Below, piece after piece: positions 1 through 10,581 of a stretch of DNA of 64,000 bases. Within the stretch, counting starts at the first letter, position 1; each line of letters begins with the position of its first letter. The notes under the pieces were generated by a model. It was not told the DNA's origin and did not search any database. It saw only the letters and a program-made list of their open reading frames with translations. Made by a program: the position numbers and the translations under genes. The stretch comes from Tubiluchus corallicola (lineage: Eukaryota; Priapulida; Priapulimorpha; Priapulimorphida; Tubiluchidae): NCBI GenBank assembly GCA_030141605.1, contig JAQGDQ010000763.1:36459-100458 (forward strand). Reading direction: 5' to 3'.

Positions 1-33
1 ATTCTTGATTGTAGAATCATTTTCAGCAAACAT
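1..33 (-). CDS. GPCR copy A, N-terminal 11 codons only (cut by window edge)
   Basis: The first 33 bases are identical to 2761-2793, where the complete GPCR copy begins. Read on the minus strand they give the same 11-residue start (MFAENDSTIKN), with the ATG at 31-33. The rest of this copy lies outside the window. The identity continues into the upstream DNA, so this is a recent tandem duplicate of the gene at 1933-2793. Whether the remaining reading frame is intact cannot be judged. Confidence 0.7.
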   Translation of the reverse strand, partial: MFAENDSTIKN

Positions 34-438
34 TATTAACTAATCCATTAGTTAACTAATCAGTTGTAACTATTATAAGTTGTAATTATTTTCTATTGAG
101 TTTTCTCCAAGAGCCACAAGTTTCAGAGAAAGACGAGTGTGCAAGAAAATTGTCCAACTCTGTGGATTCGTAACTGCATTCACATTTTCACATAAAAGTC
201 ACAGCCAAATTTTCGAATCAAAACACTTTTTATGACAAACTTCACAAAAGGCAAAGTTTTGTGCTACTGCTGCGAATTGTCGTAACCCAATTGTCATGCT
301 TTTTACGTTACACTTTGAAACTCGAACTAACAGCATTAACATTATCTGTTTTCTAGTACCTCGAATTCTAGTAACTGCATTCACATTTCACATGAAAGTC
401 AAACAGAAAGTTCGCAAATCAAAACACTTTAACGACAT
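34..438. repeat. Upstream block of GPCR copy A, duplicated at 2794-3198
   Basis: I see about one mismatch in 400 bases between this block and 2794-3198 (for example C at 360 against T at 3120), at a constant offset of 2760. It contains degenerate relatives of the 62-bp unit that follows. It is presumably the 5' flank or promoter of the minus-strand GPCR, but no core promoter motif stands out. Confidence 0.85.
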
Positions 439-932
439 ATTGCACAAAAGTCAAAATGCCAAACTGCTGCTGCAGAACAGTCATAAACCAACTGCCACGT
501 TTTGCACAAAAGTCAAAATGCTAAACTACTGCTGCAGAACAGTCATAAACCAACTGCCACGTTTTGCACAAAAGTCAAAATGCTAAACTACTGCTGCAGA
601 ACAGTCATAAACCAACTGCCACGTATTGCACAAAAGTCAAAATGCTAAACTACTGCTGCAGACAGTCATAAACCAACTGCCACGTATTGCACAAAAGTCA
701 AAATGCTAAACTGCTGCTGCAGAACAGTCATAAACAAACTGCCACGTATTGCACAAAAGTCAAAATGCTAAACTGCTGCTGCAGAACAGTCATAAACAAA
801 CTGCCACGTTTTGCACAAAAGTCAAAATGCTAAACTACTGCTGCAGAACAGTCATAAACCAACTGCCACGTTTTGCACAAAAGTCAAAACGCTAAACTAC
901 TGCTGCAGAACATTCATAAACCAACTGCCACG
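439..932. repeat. 62-bp minisatellite, about 8 units (array 1)
   Basis: Tandem units of 62 bp contain TTGCACAAAAGTCAAAATGC, CTGCTGCAGAACAGTC and AACTGCCACG. Units differ by single substitutions (CCAACTG or CAAACTG; TATTGC or TTTTGC). The same array is present with about 11 units at 3199-3878. Confidence 0.95.
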
Positions 933-1250
933 TTTTTTGCCGTTTTATGTGTAGTACAATGCATTTCTTCTTCATTTGGCAGGTGTAGTTCATCAATCAA
1001 CATTACAGAGTGTAAACAGACAGATAACATTGAGGAGCACGAGTCAAAGCTTTTTGCTCTGTATGTCATGCCATTTGTTCACTTGTAGTAGAAAGATATA
1101 TTTGCTACAGCTTCAATATTTACCAGAAATTGGTTTGTGATAACAGGCATTGCGTGCAGCCCGTGTGCATCCAAAACCGTTTAATGAATAAAAAAGGGAG
1201 GTAGTTTAGACCTGGTTCAATAAAAAAATGTTTTGTTTGTGACATTGACA
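933..1250. other. Spacer paralogous to 3879-4087 plus 8961-9130
   Basis: This stretch aligns at only roughly 75-80% (by eye) with the matching spacer after the second array. That other copy is interrupted by the LINE at 4088-8960. Shared landmarks are GGCAGGTGTRGTTCRTC, ATTGAGGAGCACGA and GAAAGATATRTTTGCT. No gene is visible. Confidence 0.7.
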
Positions 1251-1474
1251 TTGTGTGTGTGTGTGTGCGCGCACGCGTGTGTGTGCACACGTGCGTGTGG
1301 GTGTCCATGTGTATGTGTATGTGTGTGTATGTGTGTGTGTGTGTGTGCTTGCGTGTGTGCGTGTTCGTGTGTTTAATTCATTTTAGAATTCTGACTACAG
1401 TAGAGGTACGGGCATGTTATGATGATGATGATGATAATGTGCGTGTGTGTGTGCATGCGTGCATGTGTGGGAGG
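1249..1474. repeat. TG-rich microsatellites with a short GAT run
   Basis: An interrupted (TG)n tract covers 1249-1375. A short ATG/GAT trinucleotide run and a second (TG) tract cover 1417-1474. A related TG tract in the paralogous spacer is at 9136-9222. Confidence 0.9.
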
Positions 1475-1932
1475 GGGTGAAATTGCGAAAAATCTGACAC
1501 CAAATGTTAATTTTCCACTCTGTGCGGATTGTATTTCTTGGGACATAATTTTCATACAAAAGTTTACACATTTTGCTGGTAACATTTCTGGTCATTTCAA
1601 GCTTTTAAGGTCACTCTGTAAATTCGCACTGAAAAGTGGCATTTGAGCAGTTTTCTGTTATCAGTGTTTTTCTGAATTTTTTTAGTGAAGCCCCGCAAAT
1701 GATTTTTGCTTATAAATAAACTTATAATCATCCCCTCAACAAAGTTTCTTGGAAATGGATAGGTGGTTTTTGTGCTATCCTGTTAAGTAACAAAAAAATA
1801 AACCAACCAACCAATAAATGGCAATTGACACATAATTGGTGTAGTAATCATGAACCAGCTGCATTATTATTTCTAATCCTATAATCTCCCAACAGCCAAA
1901 ACTCAAAATATTCTGACAATTTTAATAAATCT
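1475..1932. other. 3' flank of GPCR copy B, no recognisable feature
   Basis: AT-rich sequence downstream of the minus-strand GPCR stop. It should include that gene's 3' UTR. I see no gene, RNA or clear transposon end here. Confidence 0.5.
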
Positions 1933-2793
1933 TCACTTGCGCGAGATGATCTTTTTAAATGCCGTTCTGAATTTGCTGTTCCACACTGCATAGATGAAAG
2001 GATTTGCAGCACTATTACAGTTACCCAATAGCACCACGTAGCAAATGGTTTCGACAGAAACGCAAGCTGCACAAGCCTTGCCAATTGTGGCAAATACCGA
2101 ATACGGTGCCCAACAAATAAAAAACGTAGCCGTAACGATGATTAAAGTTTTTGTTGCTTTCGTTTCCGTCACCTTTGTGCTACTCTGTTGGCTCTGATCA
2201 CGAATTTGTAAAAGTTGTTTTCGTGCTACTTTCCATATTACTGCATATAACACAAGCAGCACTAATGTAGGCATGTAAATTACTACCAAAGTAGCCAGTA
2301 CGTTCAAATTACACACATCAATCCATGCAACTGCAAACGAGAAAAACCACGTTACACATACAGCAGCGATTAATGTACATTTTGTGACACAGACGTTGTA
2401 CTTGTAAGGATACACAATGGCTAGGTATCTCTCACCGGCTATTAGACATAGGTGTATTATGCTACAATTAACGATAGTGTAAGAAACAACTGAATTACTA
2501 ATGTAAAGTGCAGAATTAGATTGGATAGGAGAAAAGGTTAGAATAACTTTCATAGGAAGAGACAGAAATCCATTCATTAAGTCTGTTACAGCCAATGATA
2601 CAATGAGTGCATGCATTTTTGTTTGTAGATGCTCATATCTATAAGCTACAGCCAAAACCAGTGAGTTACCAACAATTATTACAACAATCACCAACAGATG
2701 GAGCGTCACTGCAGTGACGACAAAACTGGAACTAAAACCGTGGTGTGAGTTGCTAGATCCATTCTTGATTGTAGAATCATTTTCAGCAAACAT
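1933..2793 (-). CDS. Class A (rhodopsin-like) G-protein-coupled receptor, intronless, copy B
   Basis: A single-exon ORF of 286 residues with seven hydrophobic segments. Class A landmarks are all present: GN in TM1 (42-43), LAVTD in TM2 (67-71), ERY at the end of TM3 (121-123), Pro175 in TM5, FFICWAPY in TM6 (224-231) and NPFIY in TM7 (264-268). The N-terminus is short, with two N-glycosylation sequons near N5 and N11, and the tail after TM7 is about 15 residues. Two things are odd. The residue 25 positions before the ERY arginine, usually the disulphide cysteine 3.25, is Tyr98. The loop between TM4 and TM5 is only a few residues long. The CWxP and NPxxY pattern recalls amine, adenosine or melatonin-like receptors, but I cannot assign a ligand. 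It is one of at least three related copies here. The start ATG (2791-2793) is the first in frame and is shared with copy A. Confidence 0.88.
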   Translation of the reverse strand: MFAENDSTIKNGSSNSHHGFSSSFVVTAVTLHLLVIVVIIVGNSLVLAVAYRYEHLQTKMHALIVSLAVTDLMNGFLSLPMKVILTFSPIQSNSALYISNSVVSYTIVNCSIIHLCLIAGERYLAIVYPYKYNVCVTKCTLIAAVCVTWFFSFAVAWIDVCNLNVLATLVVIYMPTLVLLVLYAVIWKVARKQLLQIRDQSQQSSTKVTETKATKTLIIVTATFFICWAPYSVFATIGKACAACVSVETICYVVLLGNCNSAANPFIYAVWNSKFRTAFKKIISRK

Positions 2794-3198
2794 TATTAAC
2801 TAATCCATTAGTTAACTAATCAGTTGTAACTATTATAAGTTGTAATTATTTTCTATTGAGTTTTCTCCAAGAGCCACAAGTTTCAGAGAAAGACGAGTGT
2901 GCAAGAAAATTGTCCAACTCTGTGGATTCGTAACTGCATTCACATTTTCACATAAAAGTCACAGCCAAATTTTCGAATCAAAACACTTTTTATGACAAAC
3001 TTCACAAAAGGCAAAGTTTTGTGCTACTGCTGCGAATTGTCGTAACCCAATTGTCATGCTTTTTACGTTACACTTTGAAACTCGAACTAACAGCATTAAC
3101 ATTATCTGTTTTCTAGTACTTCGAATTCTAGTAACTGCATTCACATTTCACATGAAAGTCAAACAGAAAGTTCGCAAATCAAAACACTTTAACGACAT
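2761..3198. repeat. Second copy of the duplicated GPCR 5' block
   Basis: Offset 2760 from 1-438 and almost identical to it, including the first 11 codons of the GPCR. This marks a recent tandem duplication with a repeat period of about 2.76 kb at this end. Confidence 0.9.
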
Positions 3199-3878
3199 AT
3201 TGCACAAAAGTCAAAATGCCAAACTGCTGCTGCAGAACAGTCATAAACCAACTGCCACGTTTTGCACAAAAGTCAAAATGCTAAACTGCTGCTGCAGAAC
3301 AGTCATAAACAAACTGCCACGTTTTGCACAAAAGTCAAAATGCTAAACTACTGCTGCAGAACAGTCATAAATAAACTGCCACGTTTTGCACAAAAGTCAA
3401 ACTGCTAAACTACTGCTGCAGAACAGTCATAAACCAACTGCCACGTTTTGCACAAAAGTCAAAATGCTAAACTACTGCTGCAGAACAGTCATAAACCAAC
3501 TGCCACGTATTGCACAAAAGTCAAAATGCTAAACTACTGCTGCAGACAGTCATAAACCAACTGCCACGTATTGCACAAAAGTCAAAATGCTAAACTGCTG
3601 CTGCAGAACAGTCATAAACAAACTGCCACGTATTGCACAAAAGTCAAAATGCTAAACTACTGCTGCAGAACAGTCATAAACCAACTGCCACGTATTGCAC
3701 AAAAGTCAAAATGCTAAACTACTGCTGCAGAACAGTCATAAACCAACTGCCACGTATTGCACAAAAGTCAAAATGCTAAACTACTGCTGCAGAACAGTCA
3801 TAAACAAACTGCCACGTTTTGCACAAAAGTCAAAATGCTAAACTACTGCTGCAGAACAGTCATAAACCAACTGCCACG
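3199..3878. repeat. 62-bp minisatellite, about 11 units (array 2)
   Basis: Same unit as 439-932 but with about three more copies, so the arrays have changed in length since the duplication. Sequence similarity between the two duplicated segments drops sharply just past this array. Confidence 0.95.
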
Positions 3879-4087
3879 TTTTTTGCCTCCCACTTTGAAG
3901 CTCTCACTTTCTTTGCAGCTCGAAATAACAGTATTAATATTATCAACAGTTTTTTTGCATAGGGCAAGACGTTTTTCTTCATTCGGCAGGTGTGGTTCGT
4001 CCATTAACATTATAGAGTGTGCACAGGCGGACAACCAACATTGAGGAGCACGATTCAAAGCTTTTAGCCCTATATATCATTCCTTTG
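3879..4087. other. Spacer upstream of the LINE insertion point
   Basis: Diverged counterpart of about 933-1080. It runs into the LINE at 4088 and resumes after it at 8961. A block at about 3890-3960 is missing from copy 1. Confidence 0.7.
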
Positions 4088-4303
4088 GGGTGGCGCTAGC
4101 GGCGCTAATGGTGGGTAGTTCAAAACAAATTTGCTCGCAGATAATTTCATAAATATTTCAAGTTACTTCTGGTTATAGACTAATAAAACTCTAAAATATC
4201 AACGTATAAACATCAACATAAAACGTTTTTGTGAATATAAAGGCTACCAAATACGTTGAACCGAAAAAAACATCGTATCTCGTATGCTGTATGGACATTG
4301 GCA

Positions 4304-5199
4304 ATGGTAAATACTCGCAAAAAGTCACATACAGCTACAGATAGTGACACTGGGAGTAATATGGCCTCATCTAATAGCAGCTTAAACGAGGATACAGCAC
4401 AGGCACTTCTTTCCGCTTTTGAAAAACGACTGACAGCAATGGAGGAACGATTGGGTAAGAGGATTTATGACAATTCAGCATCTATAGATTCAAAACTTAC
4501 AGAAGTAAACAGACAAATAGGCGAACTTGTGAAAAGTCAGGAATTTATTTCAAAACAATATGAAGATTTGCAAGAACAGAATAAGCAAAATGAGGAAAAA
4601 ATGAGAAATCTAGAAGAGGAAAACAAAATACTGAAATGTACAATAAGCAAACTAGAAAAAAAATAACTGCATCTGAAAAATCTGTGAATGACCTTGAACA
4701 ATACGAGAGGCGTGACATGCTAGAAATTACAGGTATCCCTTTCATTGAGCATGAATCTACTAACACCATTATCAAAAGGCTTTGTGATGTCATTGGTGTA
4801 CAAATAGCTCCTGAAGATATTGCTACTTCGCATCGGCTGCAAAAGACAAGATCTGGTAGTGCTCCAGCAATTATCGTCAAGTTTGTACGACGCGACATCC
4901 GTGACAAAGTATATGCAGCCAGGAAACGAATCAACTCTGCTCACGACCTAGGCTTTTCAACAGTAAGCAAAATTTATATAAATGAAAACCTTACAAAGCA
5001 AAATAGATCCTTGCTATACCATGCACGACAGTGCAAAAAGCAACTGCGGTACAAATATGTATGGTCTCGATATGGTCGCATCTATTTAAAGAGGTCTGAC
5101 TCTGATGATTCTGAAGCAGTACCAATTGACTCTCTTCAAGTTCTGCTGAGAATGGGATATAACCCAGCCATGTCATCGCAGACCAATTCTCATCTTTAA
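4304..5199 (+). pseudogene. LINE ORF1: coiled coil plus RRM/FP25-like domain, one frameshift
   Basis: Two overlapping frames (4256-4666 and 4636-5199) together look like one ORF1 protein. The first part has a basic start (MVNTRKKS at 4304) and a heptad-rich coiled coil from about 4390 to 4660. The second part holds the fold typical of LINE ORF1 RNA-binding proteins (motif DLEQYERRDMLEITGIP, then SHRLQ, then a KFVRRDIRDKVY strand). The break falls at a run of eight A (4656-4663), where a one-base change would account for the shift. It could also be a sequencing error or translational slippage. ORF1 proteins bind LINE RNA and assist reverse transcription. ORF2 starts 32 bases downstream. Confidence 0.8.
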
Positions 5200-5231
5200 C
5201 CTTAATGTTGCACTTTTCAGTTATTTAATAT

Positions 5232-8200
5232 ATGGCATCTTATCCATGTACAGTCTGCTCTAAAGTCTGTAGGTCGAATCAGAATGCTATTTATTGTGAC
5301 AACTGTCAGAATTGGTGCCATCTGAAGTGCACATGCCTATCATTACAACAGTTTCAAAATTTAGCTAATTCTAGTGATACATACTTTTGCTTGCCTTGCA
5401 TTAATTCGATATTGCCACTTCAGATGGCAGACGATGATGACTTTTATGATTTTGTCCATTTTAGTTATTGCAATAGTGAAATTGAACAATTACTGTCACT
5501 CAACTGTACAGCTAGTTTGTCCTCGTTTAATGATGATGATGACAAAGATCCCGACATTAATCATAATACTCTGTATGATAGCAAATACTATAAACTCACC
5601 ACGCTGCAGTCATCAGCCTTTTTGCACAACAATGATAAGGATTTTAGCTTCATACATATTAATCCCAATAGCCTTCACAAACACTATCATGACATAACAG
5701 ATGTGCTTCAGCATTTTAAGAGGCCACCCGACATAATAGCAGTGTCGGAAACTCGAGTTAACGATAAAAATATTTTTTATGTAATATACCCAATTACACT
5801 TTTTTACATACTGATTCTAATACAAGAGCAGGGGGGGTTGGACTTTATGTATCTAATCAGCTAAATTATACTAAAATCACAAAATACTCTATCCAAAATG
5901 CTAATTCATCTCTTACTTTCCAATCCGACATGCAGTGCGAAGATCTCTGGATACAGATAGAAACTAATATACATTCTAAGCATATTATCTTTGGTGTTGT
6001 TTACCGTCATCCAAATACTAACATTAATCACTTTCATGAGGCAATGGATAACATTATGTCCGACATTAATAAAACTGGCAAGATTAGTTATGTATGTGGT
6101 GATTTCAATCTTAACCTGCTTCACCATGAAACTAAATCATATATATCCGAATATCTCAATATGGTATTCTGCAATCAATTCACACCCATTATAACACGAC
6201 CAACTAGACTTACTCACACATCCAAAACACTTATAGATCACATCTACACAAATAACCTAAAAGACTACATCATTCCAGGCATTATACTTTACCAAATCGC
6301 TGACCACTTGCCTATCTTTTGCATTGTCAAAAATTCAATTAGTAAACGTGCGAACTCAAAAGTAACAATCCGTGACAAGAGTAAATTCAATCAAGACGCT
6401 TTCTTAAATGACTTAACTTATAAACTAAACAACGAATCTTTTGTGACAATGTCAACAAACGAAGCATTTGAAAAATTCATGAATATAATTACAGAAACTG
6501 TTAACTACCATGCCCCGTATAAAACCTTGTCGAGAAAACAAACTAAGACATTTTACAAACCCTGGTTAACTCAAGGTATCCTAACTTCTATCAGAAAAAA
6601 AAGTCAATTATACAAAACTCATAAATTATCCGACAGTTTATACAAAAATGAATATTATCGTACATATTGTAATAAACTAAATCGAATAAAAGAACAGTCA
6701 AAACGTAACTATTACTCAAAAGTGCTCCAAGGAAATAAAAATAATATGCGACTAACATGGAAAACCATAAATGAAATTACAAACTGTAAAGTGAAAAACC
6801 ATTTTCAACCTAACAAGTTAACACAAAATGGTAATGAGTACAATAACCATAAGGATATAAGTGAAATACTAAACCAGTTTTTTAGTAACATAGGTAGCAA
6901 TATGGCGAGAAAGATACCATACACTGAACTAAAATTTGATTCTTTTTTGAAGAACCCAGTAAATAGCACATTTTTTATGTACCCTATATTAGAAAATGAA
7001 ACATGTGTGGAAATCAATAAGTTAAACATTAATAAATCTGCAGGTCCAGAGAATATTCCAATTTATTTTTATAAACTAGCTGTCAGCATTATTACACCAT
7101 ACTTAACGACACTTTATAATAAATCGATTACTGATGGCATATTTCCTAACATTTTAAAACTAGCGAAAGTAATTCCAATTTATAAGTCTGAATCACCTGA
7201 AAATCCCACCAACTATAGACCTATATCTTTACTCTCACCGGTTGCCAAAATATTTGAAAAACTCATCTTTATCCGGCTTGACAAATTCATTTCAACAAAC
7301 AAAATACTATCAGAACACCAATTTGGTTTCAGGAAAAATCATTCTACTGCCTTAGCTGTATCTGAACTAACCGATAGAATTCTTAATAATATTGACAAAA
7401 ATGTATTTGTGTGTGGCATCTTCCTAGATCTGTCCAAGGCTTTTGACACTGTACAACATAATATATTACTCCAAAAAATGAAACATTATGGTATTAGAGG
7501 ACTATCCCAAAATTTCTTTGCATCTTACTTGCACAACAGACAACAGTACACTTCCATTGGAGATACTAGCTCAAATCTAACTACTATAACATGTGGAGTA
7601 CCACAAGGCTCTACTCTAGGCCCGATATTGTTTCTTTTGTACATAAATGATCTTGTAAACTGTTCAAACTTCCACACTAGAATGTTTGCAGATGACACTA
7701 ATCTATTCTTAACAGATACAAAGATAATTAATTTACAAACTTCAGTTAACAGTGAATTGCATAAGATTAATCAGTGGATGAAAGCTAACAAACTGTCTAT
7801 TAACTATAAAAAGACAAAATACATGCTGATTACGCCTGGCCGCAAAACAGACGCATATGAAAATTTCCAGATTTCAATGAATAATCAAATATTAACTAGG
7901 TCTAAAGAAATTAAATACCTCGGTATGTTCATTGATGATAACTTAACATGGTCTACACAAACAAAACACATAACCTACAAAATTAGCAAAACCAAGGGCA
8001 TAATTGCGAGGATAAGACACTACGTAAATACAGATGTAATAAAACTAATATACCATGCTTTGGTTTATTCTTATCTTCACTATGGGATTCTGTCCTGGGG
8101 CACTGCATCTTCAAATACTTTAAAACCGATACAAACTCATCAAAACATTATAGTTAAGCTGATGACATTTTCTGGTAGACGGGAACATGCAACGCCATCC

Positions 8201-8521
8201 TACATTCAATTGGGCCTCTTAAAACTGAATGATATCTACAAACTCGAGCTTGCAAAATTTGTATACAAATTTAAGAATAACTTACTACCAGAATTGTTTC
8301 TAAATTACTATACGCCAGCATCCGATATTCACAGTTACAACACTAGGTTTTCTACTAACAGTTCTTTCTTTATCGAACGATTTAATACATCTAAGGGTCA
8401 AACGTCGTTAAAATATCAGGGATCAGTATTATGGAACTCTCTACCTGCTCATATAACTTCTTTACCTCTGCATTCGCTAAAAAAACAGTACGCTAAGGCA
8501 CTTCTTGAAGCTTACAAATAA
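5232..8521 (+). pseudogene. LINE ORF2: PHD finger, APE endonuclease, reverse transcriptase, one frameshift
   Basis: The first frame (5232-5864) starts MASYPC and carries a PHD-type finger: CxxC, CDNCQNWCHLKC, then CLPC. It continues into the endonuclease N-terminus (HINPNSL, DIIAVSETR). The second frame picks up the endonuclease around 5807, with the TDSNTRAGGVGLY block, and runs to 8521. Its longest Met-started part is 863 residues from 5930. Seen there are GVVYRHPN, CGDFN and DHLPIF of the endonuclease. Reverse transcriptase motifs are NYRPISLLS, FGFRKNHST, DLSKAFDTV, GVPQGSTLGP and the catalytic FADD. The C-terminus has SYLHYGILSWG and GSVLWNSLP blocks. The shift lies between about 5775 and 5806, a T- and A-rich stretch. 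No other stop or shift is visible over 2.7 kb. Confidence 0.9.
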
Positions 8522-8960
8522 ATCAGTTTTTTTGTCTGTTAGATGTACATTCTTATGGTAACTTTTGCTTAAAAACATTTTTATGAGGTGCAAACTCACT
8601 TTTTCGCTGTTGTATTTTTGTTTTTGTATTTCTGTACGTTTGTGTATTTATTAGATGTATTTATCAGAAACAATTGTAAGGTATTTTGCTTAGTAGTTCG
8701 TAAATTTGTCATGGTTTTTGATTTTTGTCTTTTGCTGTTGTATTTTTGTTTTTTGTATTTCTGCACGTTTATGTATTTTTTAATATAGCTGTGTCTACTG
8801 TCCTTAGCGTCCTTTTGTTTACTGTCCTTTGAGAAGGGTGGTTGACTCGATAACCTTTGGTTTTTCGCCACCCTTTCTCCTATGTTTGTTTGTATTTTTG
8901 TGTATTTTATTGTCAAATTATTGTATATGGAGGAAAATAAATTACTATTACTATTACTAT
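8522..8960 (+). other. LINE 3' UTR and simple-repeat tail
   Basis: T-rich non-coding stretch with an internal direct repeat (GCTGTTGTATTTTTGTTTT near 8607 and 8731). It ends GAGGAAAATAAATTACTATTAC, with the ATTACT hexamer repeated up to 8960. Tails of this kind are typical of CR1/L2-type LINEs. Confidence 0.8.
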
Positions 8961-9561
8961 ATTGTTTATTTGTAATAGAAAGATATGTTTGCTGCAGCTT
9001 CAATAATTACCAGAAGTCTTCATCTGACAACAAACGTTATACTCACCATGCATCAAAAAGCACTTAATGAACGATAAAAGCATGTTACACCTGGTGCAAT
9101 AATAAAGGCATGTTTTGTATTAGGACGTAGACATTGTGTGCGTGCGTGTGTGTTTGTGCATGTATAAGTGTGTGCATGTGCACATGCAGGCATGTGTGTG
9201 TCTGTTTGTCTGTCTGTCCATGCACACATCAGCCATTGCATCTACAGAACTGAAACTTCACAGCATTTTTGTCTCTGGTGTTCAGTATGATACAATCAAG
9301 AATACAGATAGTTACAGTCTTCAAATATGCCCACAACCCGTGAATGGAATCCGTCAATGGATCTGTCCCCATAAATGGGTCATGTGCACGCGGGTTTTAC
9401 TCAAACCAGTTTCTCCAAAATGAATGTGCACGTAGATTTTGTGAACAAGCAAGTCTAGACAGTGTACGTTGTTTATTTCTCATATTCTCATAGAACATCA
9501 AAAATGATAACAGGCCTGACTAGACTGACAATTTGGGCCCGATTCTTGGAAGTGTTCAAAA
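8961..9561. other. Spacer after the LINE; TG microsatellite at 9136-9222
   Basis: The part up to about 9230 aligns with 1085-1380, including the TG tract. The remainder is unique. No gene is visible. Confidence 0.6.
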
Positions 9562-10025
9562 ATCGTTTTAGTTCCAGTTTTGTCGTCATTGCAGTGATGC
9601 TCCATCTGTTGGTGATCATTGTCATAATTGTTGGTAATTTGCTGGTTTTGGCTGCAGCTTATAGATACCAGCAACTACAAACAAAAATGCATGCACTCAT
9701 TGTATCATTGGCTGTAACAGACTCAATGAATGGATTTCTGTCGATTCCTATAAAAGTTATTCTAACCTTTTCTCCTATCCAATCTAATTCTGTACTTTAC
9801 ATGAGTAATTCAGTTGTTTCTTACACTATCGTTAATTGTAGCATAATACACCTATGTCTAATAGCCGGTGAGAGATACCTAGCCATTGTTTATCCTTACA
9901 AGTACAACGTCTGTGTCACAAAATGCACATTAATCGCTGCTGTATGTGTAACGTGGTTTTTCTCGTTTGCAGTCGCATGGATTATATTAGGCAAGAAAAC
10001 AAGCGGTGACAGGCTAGATGTATAA
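9504..10025 (+). pseudogene. GPCR copy C: truncated, inverted relative of 1933-2793
   Basis: Bases 9562-9982 match the reverse complement of about 2320-2739. The encoded segment runs from TM1 to TM4: GNLLVLAAAY, LAVTD, GERYLAIVYPYKYN and VTWFFSFAVAW, with roughly a dozen substitutions. After AVAWI the match stops and the frame runs through 13 unrelated residues to a stop at 10023. TM5, TM6 and TM7 are missing. The first ATG (9504) lies in unrelated sequence, so the true start is also lost. It can hardly be a working receptor. No internal stop or shift is seen in the retained part, so the truncation is fairly recent. Confidence 0.85.
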
Positions 10026-10581
10026 ACCATCTTAGCTACAATTGACTGTCCATATGTCCTTCCTCAACGGAGGCAATGCAGCAGATGAAACTGCAAAAAC
10101 AATTCTAAATAGCCACCCATTCACGTACAAATTGGCGTGAGTGTTGTTTCACTTTGGAAACCATTAACCAAGCACTGACCATTACCATTCATGTATTTCC
10201 AACATACAATGTATTTATTGTTATAATTATGCACAAGCAATTAAAATAATGTAATTATCAGTAAACAGAAATTGCAAAAATTATATGACTCCAACAAAAT
10301 ATTGATAATTTTATTATTTTGTGCCTGTTTGCCATTTTGGGAGCATCTGCTCATTAAATCAGTGTAAAAATAAACAGATTACAAAAATAAAATAAAAGTT
10401 ACTAACCTGCATGTTATAACACGTTAGCAACAACGTTATATAAAATTACACAACGTCACAATTTGGGCAAAACTGTGATAAACTCGTAAGACATGTTTAT
10501 GCAAGCACGTTGTTGTTTTAGATTTATTAGAAAATCCTTTTTACATTCTGTTTTCATCAGTTGCTCATTACATACAGTTGC
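9983..10581. other. AT-rich stretch without recognisable content
   Basis: No coding potential, RNA gene or transposon end is visible. It leads into the 32-bp array. Confidence 0.5.

Larger units (their letters stand above)
4088..8960 (+). mobile_element. Near full-length APE-type non-LTR retrotransposon (CR1/L2/jockey-like)
   Basis: The element has a 5' UTR starting GGGTGGCGCTAGCGGC, an ORF1, and an ORF2 with PHD-type zinc finger, endonuclease and reverse transcriptase. It has a 3' UTR ending AAATAA followed by a short (TTACTA)n tail. Both borders can be read against the paralogous empty site near 1078-1090. Left flank CATTCCTTTG and right flank ATTGTTTATTTG correspond to CATTTGTTCACTTG there, so any target-site duplication is at most about 3-4 bases. 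Each ORF carries one frameshift, so this copy is probably dead but young. Confidence 0.9.

Noticed and set aside
439-3890. CRISPR-like regular repeats at 62-bp spacing
   Set aside because: Units are contiguous, with no variable spacers, in animal DNA. They are a minisatellite.
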